Origin: Pigoraptor chileana
Lineage: Eukaryota > Opisthokonta > Filasterea
Direction: 5' to 3'
NCBI GenBank assembly: GCA_943704495.1
Contig: CALSCR010004182.1
Location: forward strand, 3,568 to 53,837
Length of the DNA stretch: 50,270 bases
This document shows positions 16,617-27,543 of the stretch, one piece after another. How positions within the stretch are numbered: position 1 is the first letter of the stretch; each line of letters opens with the position of its first letter. The translations under genes were made by a program, and so were the position numbers. The notes under the pieces were generated by a model. It saw only the letters and a program-made list of their open reading frames with translations, had not been told where the DNA came from and searched no databases.

Positions 16617-17774
16617 ATGCCACCCAGTTCTCCTGCCCCCCCACTGTCCGACTGTATCCTCGTTGACAGCTCTATAACAACGCGGCGACGCAATGTTGTC
16701 CATCCTGTCTGTTATGCGCTCGAATGTAACCGCGCCCAATCAGGGCAAGACGCCGTGACGAGTCCAGTGCGCACGCAATTGGCAAAGTACCTGCCTGTCG
16801 ACAACGCCGCATATGCCAATAGCGTTGATCTCGTGTACTGTGTTGATATTCGGTCAGATTGTGAAGAACTGTGGGACATGCGCAAGACATTTCCTCTGGA
16901 GAACGTCGACGTGCTGCACGATCTCACCCTTTTGGTTGAGGCGCATACTGATTCAGTTGACTTGGGCTACACTCTCATTCGCAGGTTCGAACTGTTAAGT
17001 GGTGACACTGTATTGTTTTCAATCACAGGTGCCCAGCTTCTCCAGCACAGAAAGTTGTTTGGCGAATGTGGCGACGCTGATTATGACAGCCGCGAAATCG
17101 TCCCCCTCACTCGCGTGTTCGATCTGGAAAACAGTCCCTTGCCAGGTCATGGGTACAATCTCGCTGCGCGAATTACATTTTGCAAAAAGTCCGACTGTGG
17201 TACGCTCGCGCGAATTGCATTGCACGCTCGGGCAAGTTTTTTGAGCAAAGAGGAGCGTCGCAAACAGCTGACAGTGGAAACCACGTCGGTAATTGGGAGG
17301 CTGTTTGGGAGGACAGTGGGTCGAACGCATGTGTTGCAGCATCGGCACTTTTGCAGCAAGACGGTGAATGCGGACGGCCTGACTGACGTTCAAATCATGC
17401 TTGGCAATGATTTTGAGGGGTTGATGTTTTCTGAACTCGCGGTAGTGTCCGAAGCTTGCGACATACTTGGCGTCATGTTGGTGAACGACGGTGCGATTCT
17501 CTTTCGGGACGAGCAAGATTACTCGAGGGTGGAGACGGGTCGTCGCTATCTTGGCAGGAAGTCGGCGCTTCCCAAGAACGTGTTGGTGCATCCGTTTGGG
17601 TTTGAGCAGATGTCTGCGGGTCCGCTCATGGGATCCATGCAGGTGATTGTGCACTTGGATGGGGCGCCGGCGGTGAATCGCGTGCATGTCATGGCAAGAC
17701 AGTGGAAGAAACTCCAAATGAGCGTTCCGCCGCTCGCCACGGGTTCCGCCGTACCACATATTGTTTTTATCTAA
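16617..17774 (+). CDS. Divergent double-jelly-roll capsid-like protein (NCLDV type)
   Basis: The 385-residue protein shows landmarks of NCLDV double-jelly-roll capsid proteins in the right order: a paired-strand start with LHDLTLLVEA, then DLGYTLIRRFELLSGDTVLF near residues 115-135 (family pattern lGhaLIksvelliGgq), a following ITGAQLLQHRKLF, the end-of-first-barrel strand and turn ALHARASFLSKEERR near 203-217 (family LdteErr), and a C-terminal strand VNRVHVMARQWKKLQM near 350-364 matching the last barrel strand. It is shorter than usual major capsid proteins (430-600 residues), so it may be a minor or divergent capsid protein. The frame is intact. The call rests on motif order, not a search. 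Confidence 0.55.
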   Translation: MPPSSPAPPLSDCILVDSSITTRRRNVVHPVCYALECNRAQSGQDAVTSPVRTQLAKYLPVDNAAYANSVDLVYCVDIRSDCEELWDMRKTFPLENVDVLHDLTLLVEAHTDSVDLGYTLIRRFELLSGDTVLFSITGAQLLQHRKLFGECGDADYDSREIVPLTRVFDLENSPLPGHGYNLAARITFCKKSDCGTLARIALHARASFLSKEERRKQLTVETTSVIGRLFGRTVGRTHVLQHRHFCSKTVNADGLTDVQIMLGNDFEGLMFSELAVVSEACDILGVMLVNDGAILFRDEQDYSRVETGRRYLGRKSALPKNVLVHPFGFEQMSAGPLMGSMQVIVHLDGAPAVNRVHVMARQWKKLQMSVPPLATGSAVPHIVFI

Positions 17775-18019
17775 CACAACCGCTTGGAAACATGAACAGC
17801 TGTTGACAAGGAGAGTTGGATTTGTGGCGAAGATGGAGGGGTCTATTTTGGCTCATTCGAGTGTTCGGCACTCAGGCGCTTGCCTGGCGTATTTAATCCA
17901 GTGCTAGCACAGATTTGGCACCGCTCGCGTTTGAAGTCAGGACGACGTTAACGAGATTTTATACGTCGTCTTGTCATACCTCACTCAAACCGTACAGCGA
18001 AACTATACACACAATCCTA

Positions 18020-18319
18020 ATGCGTGCGTATTTGTTGGTGTCAGACAGCTTCCGTGGTGCCCCAGACACATCGAGCATTTGCGTCTTTGGCGAAAACAAA
18101 CCAACGTCCGTGTTTTTGCGCGCGTGTGCGGAAATCGCCCAGTACGGATCGCTGATCTCTCTCTACATTGACTTTAGAAATGAAAGGGTTGTGGGCACTC
18201 GCTACTATCATTCAGGAAGAACTCATTCAAGTGGATCGACAACACACGTTACGGTCAGGATGCACTCGTTGTATGCGGCGAAACGCGTATTGGAAGAAGC
18301 TGACAAGTGTCTAAAGTGA
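18020..18319 (+). CDS. Small hypothetical protein
   Basis: A 99-residue frame from the ATG at 18020; the upstream open stretch back to 17915 has no ATG. The sequence looks folded (VFLRACAEIAQYGSLISLYIDFRNERVVGTRYYHSG, ending in a helix AAKRVLEEADK) but matches no family I know. It stands alone between the capsid-like gene and the minus-strand gene ending at 18484. Confidence 0.4.
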   Translation: MRAYLLVSDSFRGAPDTSSICVFGENKPTSVFLRACAEIAQYGSLISLYIDFRNERVVGTRYYHSGRTHSSGSTTHVTVRMHSLYAAKRVLEEADKCLK

Positions 18320-18483
18320 AGTTGATCACGTCGTTTTTACTGTGCAACTTGACATGTACATTTTAGCAAAACGCCAGAGACTTTGTAGTGGTACGAGTAC
18401 GCGCGGACACCAGAAAGCAACGCGGGCGACGGAAATGCCGAAAATGCAAAGGGTACAACGACAATTCAGTGTGGCGTGGACGA

Positions 18484-19735
18484 CTATGTGGAGTACTTAG
18501 TGTACGGATACACCATTTTGTCAGCGACAAGTTCGAGGAATTCTTCGACCGTTGAGGCATCGACGAGCTCAGAACCGGCGATGCAACGCAGCCCTTGAAG
18601 TCCCGGAGGGACGATAGAAGCATATGAACGAGCATTTGAACGAGTCACACTAGCGGCCGTTGTCGCGGTCGTCAGAGTAGCTTGGGTCCATATGCCCGCG
18701 GCAACGACTTCCAGAAGGGTCGAGTTGATGAAGATGACCGGATCGTCGACAAACAAAGCGAGCTTCAAATCCTCGAGCGGGTTTGGCGGCGCAATGTTCT
18801 GACGATGGTTCTCGGCCATAATTTCTTGCTCCCTGGCACGGTCGTGTTGATACTGCGCTAACGCCGCATTCTGTTGATTGAGGTCGCCGGCAGGTGAGTC
18901 CACGTAAGGCCGCGGAACACAGAAAGCGAACCCGCCCTCTTGGCAAAGCGCAGATATACGATCGAAAAGATATTTTAGGCGATGGGTACCAAGCCGAGCG
19001 TTGATCGTCGAGGACATAGTGATGCTGAACTGGAAGTTCAGGGCATCGAGAGCGACCTGCATTTCCCGAAACGCAATCGTTAATGGCGATCTCATCCATC
19101 TTGGTGATGGCGTGCCAGATCTTCCCACCAAGCGAACGCGATGAGCGTGTCGCAATGGCACGCGCGGCCGACTCCAACGCACGCACTGCACGCATGAAGT
19201 CAATGTCGGGTACATTAGGTGCGTCCCTGTGCGTGCCAAGGTAATGCCGACGTGAGCGGAGTTACTCGTTCAGTTGCCCTTTAATTTTTAGCAGTCAAGC
19301 AATCGGCGGTTTTGTTTCTAAATTAACAAAACAAAACAAAAAAACTTGCCTTTTGCAAAGGTACCCGGCCAAGCCCTCCTGCGGAGTGGTGCCCCAAATG
19401 GCGATAAAATACTCCAAAAGTTGTTTCACGTCGCCGTCTGTTTCGGCCATGGACTTGGCGATGTCAGCGAAAAGGGCAACAACTCCAAACACAGGGGATA
19501 CGAAAGGCGTGACACTCTCCGCGACGCGGGCAGCGCTCAGAACGCCCATGGCCACTTCTTGGAGCGTCTTTACCGTGCCTGTCATGTTCGCGCCCACCAC
19601 GAAACCAGCACCTTGAAACAATGTCAAAAACTCCGGCCGTATCTTGTTGGCGTGCTCTCGCAAACGCGCCACGCAGTTCTCCAGAGAGTCGTCCTCCACG
19701 CGCTCAGGCCGGCAGAGGGGCGCCTGTGAAGCCAT
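18484..19735 (-). CDS. Two-exon hypothetical gene, helical, with an apparent frame change
   Basis: Exon 1 runs 19735-19365 and exon 2 starts at 19226. Splicing GG|GTACCT...GCACAG|GG joins them in phase, giving EGLAG-DAPNVPDIDFMRAVRALES, with a 138-nt intron. The first part (LYREHANK-type helix, then FQGAGFVVGANMTG and AESVTPFVSPVFGVVALFADIAKSM) faintly resembles the helical N-terminal domains of fungal and protist STAND/NLR proteins. Near 19085, after KMDEIAI, good coding continues only in another frame (TIAFREMQVALDALNFQF to the stop at 18484), so there is one frame change, a sequencing error, or an exon I misread. The C-terminal half is rich in A, T and S. Confidence 0.45.
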
Positions 19736-19872
19736 CTTTCGAACTCGAGCGTCTACACGGCTACGGCGCAGTCGTTTGCGAAAAGGAAACTGAAAGAGTT
19801 AGCTATTAATAATTACCAAGCACGTTGGAACTTCTGTGTACTCAGGATCACGACTTTTATAGATTAACGCTC

Positions 19873-20000
19873 TGATGACCTTTGGCAACGGCGCATCATT
19901 GGTCGATGCATGTCAGATGACCTTTGGCATCATTGGTCGTTGGGAGTCAGATGACCTCAACGGGGGGCACATCATTGGTCGATGGGGTCAGATGATAAAT
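19873..20000. repeat. Imperfect tandem repeat, CAGATGACCT...CATCATTGGTCGATG
   Basis: Three diverged units of about 40-45 bp in the divergent promoter space between the 18484 gene and the dynamin gene. Being between two divergent starts, it could carry regulatory sites. Confidence 0.75.
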
Positions 20001-20241
20001 TCACGTGGTGCACCAACAACAATTGTGTGCAGTCGAGATAATTTACACTTCTTCGCTTATACTACCCCACGTGCTTCACGGAGAGTGAGTACCTATTGAA
20101 AACATTTTGAACATAGGGCGGGTCACGGTTGTTGTCCAGTGCTAAATTTGTGTCCTGAATCAGTATATACAGGTCTGTGGTGACAACGTTATCGCTAGGT
20201 ACCTGTCCGCATTGGTCGATAATAGTGACCTGGACTCGAGA

Positions 20242-23168
20242 ATGGCCACTGAAAAAGCGGACGCCGAATCTGCGGGCGTGCACGGCGCATTCGGAAAGTC
20301 GGAGTTTGCGAGGCCCTTCCTCGATTTCATCGACAATGTGCGCGCAAACGTCGGTGCTGAACTGGCCAAGGAGATCAAGCTGCCGAGCATATGTGTTGTG
20401 GGCGCCCAAAGCAGCGGTAAATCGGCACTCCTTCAGTCGCTTTCCGGCATCAAGCTCCCAAGCGGAATCGGCATGGTCACCAAGATGGCTCTCATGCTGC
20501 AGATTCGCGAACTTGACACCGCCAACTGCAACGAGGAATACGCTGAGATTTCTGTTCCTAAGCACGATACGCACGGAAAGACGCTTCGGATTAGCACCAA
20601 TGAGGTTGCCGACAAAGTTGCAAGCATCACGAAGGACGTCGTCAAGGACAAGCACATCGAGAAGGAGCTCATCATCACCGTGACGGTATACCGTCGTGGT
20701 CAAGTCTGCGAGCTGACTCTGATTGATCTGCCCGGACTGACGCATGCCGAAGAGTATTACAAGGACGTCAAGGAGATGGTCGAAAACTACACAAGGCAGA
20801 CGGAATGTGTCATGCTCGTCGTTGTCAACGCCTCAACGGACGTTGATGCGAGCGAGGCCCCTCAACTGGCGCGCACCCACGACCCGGACGGAAGCAGGAC
20901 GGTGACTGTTTTGACTCAATGCGATCTCCTTGGAAACGACGAGACGCGTATGGCAGGCATCGGACGGACGCTCGGCGCAGCAAATGCGACAGGCGGAAGC
21001 AAGGGAGAGATGTTTGCGGTGAGTTTCAATTCACTTCGCCGTGAGCAGTTGGAGTGAGCATCCGACCGGCGGCAACAGAACCGCACACTTCTCAACGCTC
21101 TCACTTACATTCCCGCTGACCGGCATGATGCTTCACATTGGTTGCAGATTGTCAACACGACGAAAGCCGCTGGGACACAGACGAGCGATATACAACAGGC
21201 GGATTCATTTTTTGAAAAGGAGGTGTTCCAACCCTCTGCTGTGCGTGAGAAGTGCGGCCTCATCAATCTCGTCCAACACCTCGAGCGCATTCAGAGCGAG
21301 CAGATACGTCGTGTCCTCCCAGAGACGTTTCGGCGGCTCATCGAAGCGAAGGAGATTGCCGAGGAAGAGCTACTCGCACTTCCTGCCGTTTTTACCAACG
21401 ACACGGAGCGCGTTGCATTTGTGCAGGCAAAATTTCGGGACCTCGCCGACCTATTGAAATCCCTTACGACCGGTTTTGCCATCGATTCAACCTACAGTTC
21501 GGCCAACAAGATAAGGTACCGCCAGCTGTCGAGTCGCTTATTATAATTGCCAACAGCTAGCTGCGTGCGATAATTGAGATTGTTTTCTGTTGAGTGTCTA
21601 TCTCAGACCGGCGTTGGCAGAGGTATTGCGGTGCAGTTTCGTGTCGGCGAACTCCGCCGGCACTCGAATCAGTGCCGGCCGACTGAACTAGTCTTGTTTT
21701 TTGACACGGCCTGAACTACATTGCTGTGCTGCATTTGGTCTTCACGTTTCCATATCGCAGTGCGCTGAAGATCAACAAGCACATCAACAAAACGAACGAA
21801 TGGTTTGAAATGGTCGTTCGAAAGCAATACTCGGGACGCCATTTCTTCTCGAACGGCATGTTCACGAAAATGAAGCAATGTTCCGCCGAAATGCGGTCGA
21901 CAGAGCTTCCGAACGTCATTTCGAATGCGGCGTTTGTTAGCGTCTTTCAGGAGGAGTTTAGCTGGCTTGCCGCAACGGCTGTCAACCGCCCGCGCCAAAC
22001 TACATCAGCGCTGGCAACAGAAGCCGACGGACCCTGTTATCGCCTTCTTAAAAAGAGGGTTGTTTTTCTGCGCGAATTTCTGCCAGCCGTCGTTGACATG
22101 TGCGCAATGGACGACTTCCCCGCCCTCAGGAATCGGACGTGTAAGTTGTTGACTGACTTGCTCCAACTTCGTATCAAGGACGTTAAACGTCAGCTCGCCG
22201 AGTACCTCTCGCAGGAGCAGCAGATGCCCTTTACGCTCAACCATTACTTCATGAACACGGTCGACAAGATCAGGAAAACTTGGCAAGATCTGAAGGCAAC
22301 ACACGATCGCGAAGTGGGTGCAGTTATTGCCTGCCAGTATTGTTTCTTTATTACCGGCATGAGATGAAATACCTTTCCGGCAATTTGAGGCTTTGTGCTG
22401 TGCTATCACAGCAAGAAACCAGTTGGTGTCGTGGGGTTTATCAAATTCAGCAGGCAGTAGCTAAGTGCAGGAGTGACTAAAATTTAACTGCTAACATTGT
22501 TTTCAGCTACAGCAGCAACATGATGTAACTATGCGGCCGAGAAAGTTATTCAAAGTGAACGACGAGGTATATGAGGAACCAGAATCGAGCCTCTACGGAG
22601 CGAAAACCAACGAGGAGCAGGCCGCAATCGACATGCTGGTGGGCTGAATACGACGCCAGGCACTAACTGCACCTATTGATTGCGGCAAGAAAACTAGCAT
22701 GCACAGCCTGAGTTTACCACTGCAATGCAGCATTTAACTGACGCTGTTGTACCTATATACCGCACGGCATGGCGCATATCAGTTGATGCCTTCTGCCTTT
22801 CTGATTCCATTGCGTTTCGTATGCTGCCCTTTCGTTTCGCAACGTCATTGACAGATCAACATGCAGGCATACTGCAAGGTGATGATGAAGCGCGTCGTGG
22901 ATATCGTTCCCATGATGCTCCGCGACCATCTTGTCGTTCGCCTCGAGAAGGAAGTGAAAGCCGCGCTCGACATGATGGTCACCAACGAACGCGACGACAT
23001 TATTACTTTTTTAACGAAGGAGACGTCCGACGTGGCATCGCGGCGCACCCGGGCGACTGCGCGAATCGAAAGAATCGATTTCGTGCTTGGTCTGGCCAGG
23101 TGCGTTCCGACACTTAGGGATTGTCCCGCAAATTTCATTTTGTCCGCGCTTCTTCAGTTTGAGGATTA
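20242..23168 (+). CDS. Dynamin-family large GTPase, five or six exons
   Basis: Exon 1 (20242-21018) encodes the G domain: P-loop GAQSSGKS, the switch-I part GIGMVTK (normally GSGIVTR), DLPGLT, and TQCD where most dynamins have TKPD. Exon 2 is 21148-21515, exon 3 21761-22313, exon 4 22507-22638, exon 5 from 22855. All junctions are GT-AG and keep phase. Exons 2-3 form the middle/stalk region; exon 5 is the GTPase effector domain (AYCKVMMKRVVDIVPMMLRDHLV). No PH or proline-rich domain is seen, so it is of the Vps1/Drp1/Mx size, about 690 residues, acting in membrane fission. A last intron ending at the CTTCAG near 23154 would give a stop soon after; without it the frame runs into a family B repeat. 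The 3' end is uncertain. Confidence 0.85.
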
Positions 23169-23225
23169 CTTGAACGCTCTCGAAGAGAGCGGACACCGTG
23201 GTGAGCGGCGGACACGCTCTTATGA
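23150..23225 (+). repeat. Family B repeat with extended arm (left member of an inverted pair)
   Basis: CTCGAAGAGAGCGGACAC, CGTGGTGAGCGGCGG and ACACGCTCT form a hairpin-capable unit preceded by AGTTTGAGGATTACTTGAACG. The same string, inverted, lies at 23660-23735. Confidence 0.85.
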
Positions 23226-24426
23226 CTGTCAGTCTGGAGATGTTAATTATCTACAATGCAGAAGAGGGCGGGCGGGGGTGGGGGTAGAGAGGAGCAGTGG
23301 TTCATTTCTTTCTTGACCGCAGTACATGTTGATCCGGGATTGTGCATTCGCTGAATTCGGAGTTCCCAACTGCTCCTACAGTGGACACCAATACCTCAAA
23401 GATATGCTCGCCGCGGCCGCGTCGAATACGGACGCAACTGGCGCATATGGAATCGATGACTGTGACGAATCGGATGAAAGCAAAGACGAATTGGATGGAA
23501 GCAAAGGGTTTGGTCTTTTCTGATAAGAACTGGCTGTGTAAATCAGCACATTGAACGCCTGAAAGAGTGACAATGAATATTCGCAGCCATATGGGCTTTA
23601 AACTTTGCTGAAGTGTTAGGGGGTCTATTTCAGTAAAAAAACCGCGGCGGTCGCGTGCGGGCCATAGAGCGTGTCCGCTCCCCACGGTCGGTGCCCCGCT
23701 CTCTTCGAGAGCGTTCAAGTCATCCTCAAACAAAACTATTGGACCGCGGACAAAACGAGATTTGTGGGCAGTCCTGCCGACCTGTCCAATACCTCCGACT
23801 CACGCGATATCACTGACGAATGCGAGAGTGATCTTGTTCCAAGGCCTTGTCATTGAAGGCGAAATGAATATGCGGGCTGTGCGCACGAGGCTCCGTTGCT
23901 GTGGCATACTGCGAGCGCCCGAAAGGATTCGCGTAATCAAGCACATACTGGCTACGGACACGCTCATTAAAAATGAAAGTGTGAGGTTCAACATTGGAAA
24001 AAGTCAAACTGTTGATGTAGCAATCGACGAGTTTTCAGTATCAAGTGATTTAATTTGCAAAAGCATGCCGTGTTCGCGCAGAGCCTTCCATCCACTCCCT
24101 AAGCGAATGCCCAAACGTTGTCGGTGTGTCTGCGTTGGGTATCCACGTGCTGAATCTGAGCCGCACAACGGTTTGTTGTCCGGTCGGGTCGCTGAATTTG
24201 TGATACAGCGATGTGTGTCTTGAAGGTGTCACTCACTGAATTTGAGTACGCAAAGGTTGCATGTTTGCGTCTGCGTTGGGTGGCAATACACTGAAAGGCT
24301 GCAGGTTTACATTAAAAAGTACTGGCAAACGAGTAGAAAATTACGTGTGATCTGCTTGATAATCAGGGAAAAATTGACTGTCCTGCCGGAAGTGTACGAC
24401 TCAAAACTAATCAGCAAAACAATACC
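23222..24426. other. Gene-poor interval between dynamin and NSF, with an inverted family B copy at 23660-23735
   Basis: A 65-codon frame at 23326-23523 (MLIRDCAFAEF..., acidic end DDCDESDESKDEL) looks weakly coding. Nothing else convinces. 24115-24290 contains two diverged copies of a CTGCGTTGGGT unit. Confidence 0.5.
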
Positions 24427-26469
24427 ATGCAATGCCAAGTCACAAATTCGAGGGATTCGCCGTCCGCTCACACAAACTGCGCATACGTCAACTCCGCGAT
24501 CGAACCAACGCAAACAGTTGTTGTGACTACGCCGTCTGGCGCCAAGTTCTTCATCAATGCGAAATGGCGTCAAGAGAGCGGCTGCCAAATCGAACTCAAC
24601 GGCATTGCACGAACCTGGATGCGCGTCAGTCTCACCGACACCGTACTCGTTGAAAACTGCAATCCTCAACCGCTCCTCTCACAAGTCCACGTCAACGTCC
24701 AGTTTCTGGCAAAACGTAACAACAGCAATGTGACAATCACTGACCAAACCGTCCACGACGTTTTTGCGGACAGAGTAGTCACAATTGGCCAAACGTTCAT
24801 TACGCAGCTCAACGACAAGACGGTGACGTTTACCATTTGTAAGATTGCCGACGGTATCCAAACGGGTTGCATCGGTCCCTGCACCATTGTCGTCATTGCG
24901 ACTGACTGTCCCAACATTGACATTGCCGTGTCTGGCCAGCGTGTTCGCACCGAGATGGTCGCGCCGGCGCTGTCCTTCGAGCCGAGCTGGGACCTCACCA
25001 AAATGGGAATCGGCGGCTTGGACCGCGAAATGGAATCTCTTTTCCGAAGAGCATTCGTTTCCAGACTCGCTCCGCCCCAGGCCGTCCAGAAGCTTAATCT
25101 GCGACACGTAATGGGAGTGCTGCTCCACGGCCCGCCCGGTACAGGCAAGACGACGATCGCCCGCGCAATCAGCAAAATGCTCAAGACGACCGAACCCAAA
25201 ATCGTCAACGGTCCCGAAATTCTCAGCAAGTGGGTGGGCGAGGCCGAACAGCGCATTCGCGACCTGTTTGCCGACGCCACCAAGGATCAAGCAGCTCACG
25301 GTCCAAAATCTCCCCTGCACGTGATCATTTTTGACGAGCTGGACGCAGTGTGCAAGCGACGCGACGGGGCAAGCGGTAAGAACACGGACAGCGTGGTAAA
25401 TCAGCTACTCGCCAACATGGACGGGGTCAACCGCCTCAGCAACTTGCTCATTTTCGGCCTGACGAACCGACTCGACATGATCGACGACGCGCTGCTGCGC
25501 CCTGGCCGCTTTGAAGTCCACTTGGAAATTGGATTGCCAGACGAGGCTGGGCGTTCCCAAATCTTGAACATTCACGCGAGCGCTCTGATGACAAACGGGA
25601 AGATTGCACCAAACGTCGACTTTGCAGAGATCGCCAGAGAAGCAAAGAACTTCAGCGGGGCCGAAATCGAGGGGCTCGTCCGTTGTGCCACATCTCACGC
25701 GATGAACCGCACGGTAAATTACGGGGACGGAAACGGGGATTCCCAAATTTCGCTGGATCCAACTGCATTTGCAGACATGGTGGTAAAGCGGGAAGACTTT
25801 GTCCTTGCATTGGCCGAGCTAAAGCCAACACCTCCCGACTTTGAGCTCATTCTATCAAGACAGTTTGTGCCTTGGCATCCGTATTTGGAAGCATCTATTG
25901 GTGATGCGCGAGAGTGGGGACAGCGGTTTTTGACCTCGCGATTGGACAAATTCTGTCGAATCCTGCACGGGCCCGCGTTTTCTGGCAAGACCACCCTGGC
26001 CTGCCACATTGCCAAACAGGTGGACTTTACAACAGTGAGAATGGTGCGCCCAGACGATTACGTGGGCAGCGAGGGAGACAGGTGCGCAGCGTTGGCAAGA
26101 ATACTTGCGGAAATCAAGCGCTGCGAGGCGAGCGTGCTCATCTTGGACAACGTCGAAGAACTGATAGGGCTGGCACCAGGACCGCGGTTCCTGCCGAACG
26201 TCTTGCAGGCGATCATAACATTGTTGAGGACGACCGTTCGCCATCACACTTTCGTCATTGTAACGTCTTGCATGTCGAGGCAGTGGCTCGAAGAATTCGG
26301 CATAGCAGCGTGCGCACATCAGATCGACCAAATGCCGCTAATCAACAGCAAGGAACAAGCTGATCGAGTCTTGTCAGAATTGGGCCAGCCCAGTAGCGAC
26401 AGTGACGAACTCTATCCAGTGGCGATTGGCAGAGTCCTCACGCAGGGTTTCGCCCCCGCACGACAGTAG
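24427..26469 (+). CDS. NSF: NSF/Sec18 vesicle-fusing AAA ATPase, intronless
   Basis: The 680-residue protein has the NSF order. The N domain (residues 1-165) includes TNCAYVNSAI and a paired beta barrel. D1 has Walker A GPPGTGKT at about 235-242, Walker B IIFDELDAV near 299-307, the second region of homology and arginine finger LRPGRFEVHLEIGLPDE, and the GAEIEGLVR helix. D2 has Walker A GPAFSGKT near 515 and a weaker Walker B LILDNVEEL, as expected of the structural NSF D2. The protein disassembles SNARE complexes using SNAP adaptors. It is somewhat shorter than animal NSF (about 744). The lack of introns beside the spliced dynamin suggests a retrocopy or an acquired gene. The last residues (TQGFAPARQ) come from a family C repeat. 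Confidence 0.93.
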   Translation: MQCQVTNSRDSPSAHTNCAYVNSAIEPTQTVVVTTPSGAKFFINAKWRQESGCQIELNGIARTWMRVSLTDTVLVENCNPQPLLSQVHVNVQFLAKRNNSNVTITDQTVHDVFADRVVTIGQTFITQLNDKTVTFTICKIADGIQTGCIGPCTIVVIATDCPNIDIAVSGQRVRTEMVAPALSFEPSWDLTKMGIGGLDREMESLFRRAFVSRLAPPQAVQKLNLRHVMGVLLHGPPGTGKTTIARAISKMLKTTEPKIVNGPEILSKWVGEAEQRIRDLFADATKDQAAHGPKSPLHVIIFDELDAVCKRRDGASGKNTDSVVNQLLANMDGVNRLSNLLIFGLTNRLDMIDDALLRPGRFEVHLEIGLPDEAGRSQILNIHASALMTNGKIAPNVDFAEIAREAKNFSGAEIEGLVRCATSHAMNRTVNYGDGNGDSQISLDPTAFADMVVKREDFVLALAELKPTPPDFELILSRQFVPWHPYLEASIGDAREWGQRFLTSRLDKFCRILHGPAFSGKTTLACHIAKQVDFTTVRMVRPDDYVGSEGDRCAALARILAEIKRCEASVLILDNVEELIGLAPGPRFLPNVLQAIITLLRTTVRHHTFVIVTSCMSRQWLEEFGIAACAHQIDQMPLINSKEQADRVLSELGQPSSDSDELYPVAIGRVLTQGFAPARQ

Positions 26470-26690
26470 GTTGCTACCGAACTGTTTGATTCTAGACAGT
26501 TTGTTGCTGCCGGACTGTTTGTTTCTACTGGACAGTTGGTTGGTGCCGGACTGTTTGTTGCTACTGGACAGTTGGTTGCTGCCTGACTGTTTGTTGCTAC
26601 TGGACAGTTGGTTGCTGCCGGGCTGTTTGTTTCCACTAGAGTTGGTTGGTGCCGGACTGTTTGTTGCTGCTGGACAGTTGGCTGCTGGGG
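26446..26690. repeat. Family C unit at the NSF stop, then a tandem repeat of about 36 bp
   Basis: 26446-26470 is GGGTTTCGCCCCCGCACGACA plus the stop. 26470-26690 holds about six units of TTGGTTGCTGCCGGACTG and TTTGTTGCTACTGGACAG. The minus-strand reading (PTNSPAATNCPVATN) is an artefact. Confidence 0.85.
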
Positions 26691-26729
26691 TTTCGAATAT
26701 TGCGGCTGTGTGCAATTTTGTTGCAAGCA

Positions 26730-27115
26730 TGATCATTGCATTTGTTGCGAGTTTTTTCGTGTTTTGTTCATTGAATGACCAATGGTCACAGCATGTTGTA
26801 TTGAAGTCACGAAGTACGCCCTCGACAGAACAAGCGACGCTGTGGCTACGAAGGCTCGTATTGAGTTCAATTTGCACAAGTTACTACTGCGTTCAACCAG
26901 GGTACAAAATTGATCTATCGTTCCAATAAGCGATTAAACATAGCAACGAACTCCGAACGTCGCCACAGTAGTTGCGCCTTTTTGCATTCGGAAAGACTCG
27001 GTTGGGTTGCTCGATGATGCTTATTTCCGCCGAAACGACACATTCTGCACCATCGAAATCCGTTTGTGAGCGTCCGCCATAATCTTCTTTGCCGTATGCC
27101 TTTAGCACTTAATCG
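26730..27115 (-). pseudogene. Decayed dispersed duplicate of the 41.17-41.56 kb segment
   Basis: Shared strings include GGTTGGGTTGCTCGATGATG, GCTTATTTCCGCCG, CCATAATCTTCTTTGCCGTA and TTCATTGAATGA. On the minus strand KAYGKEDYGG and SAEISIIEQPNR are still readable, but compared with the other copy there are several small deletions and the frame is lost after EQPNR. The function of the parent gene is unknown. Confidence 0.75.
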
Positions 27116-27179
27116 TCGGCGTCACCGTCAGTTCAGAGCCCGCAATCCAAAACAGCGTTGCCCACAAGGCGGTTGAGTT

Positions 27180-27426
27180 ATACAGCTCCCGTGGGAGAGT
27201 CGTACTCACGGGTGGCGACGGGGACGGATCAGGCGGAGCTTGCAATGAAGGAGGCGTCTGTGCGCCATACGATGCGGAGGTGGTTCGTGCGGTGTGCGTG
27301 GGGGACCGGGGAAGCCGTGTTTGTTGGCGCTTGAGCTATTCGTGAGCAAGCTTTAAAGAGTTGCCAGTTGCTCAGGCGCTCGCAAAAGAAGGGAGCAATC
27401 GGGCACGCGCGTTCTTCTGAAGCCAT
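27180..27426 (-). other. Probable 5' exons of an unrecognised host-like gene
   Basis: An ATG at 27426 opens MASEERACPIAPFFCERLSNWQLFK. Downstream a GCGCACAG acceptor-like site near 27261 and a strong donor CCC|GTGAGTACG near 27213 bound a Pro-rich stretch (PPSLQAPPDPSPSPP). I cannot trace the rest; it runs toward the decayed duplicate. Confidence 0.25.
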
Positions 27427-27543
27427 TGGGAATGCTGACTACTTTACGTTGTCGCCGGGCAATATGGTGGATGCTCTTGCATATCTCGAGAAGAGGGACC
27501 CGAATCGTTCAAAAGACGGTCACACTATGGTCATCAGCACTAT

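Noticed and set aside
16132-16677. Several 80-130 codon frames rich in R, P, H and G in both strands
   Set aside because: They translate the family A array; the peptides (TDRRATT, RTAAPPR, GPPRHHG) are the three frames of one repeat.
26374-26877. 167-codon minus-strand frame with PTNSPAATN repeats
   Set aside because: Product of the 36-bp tandem repeat after the NSF gene.
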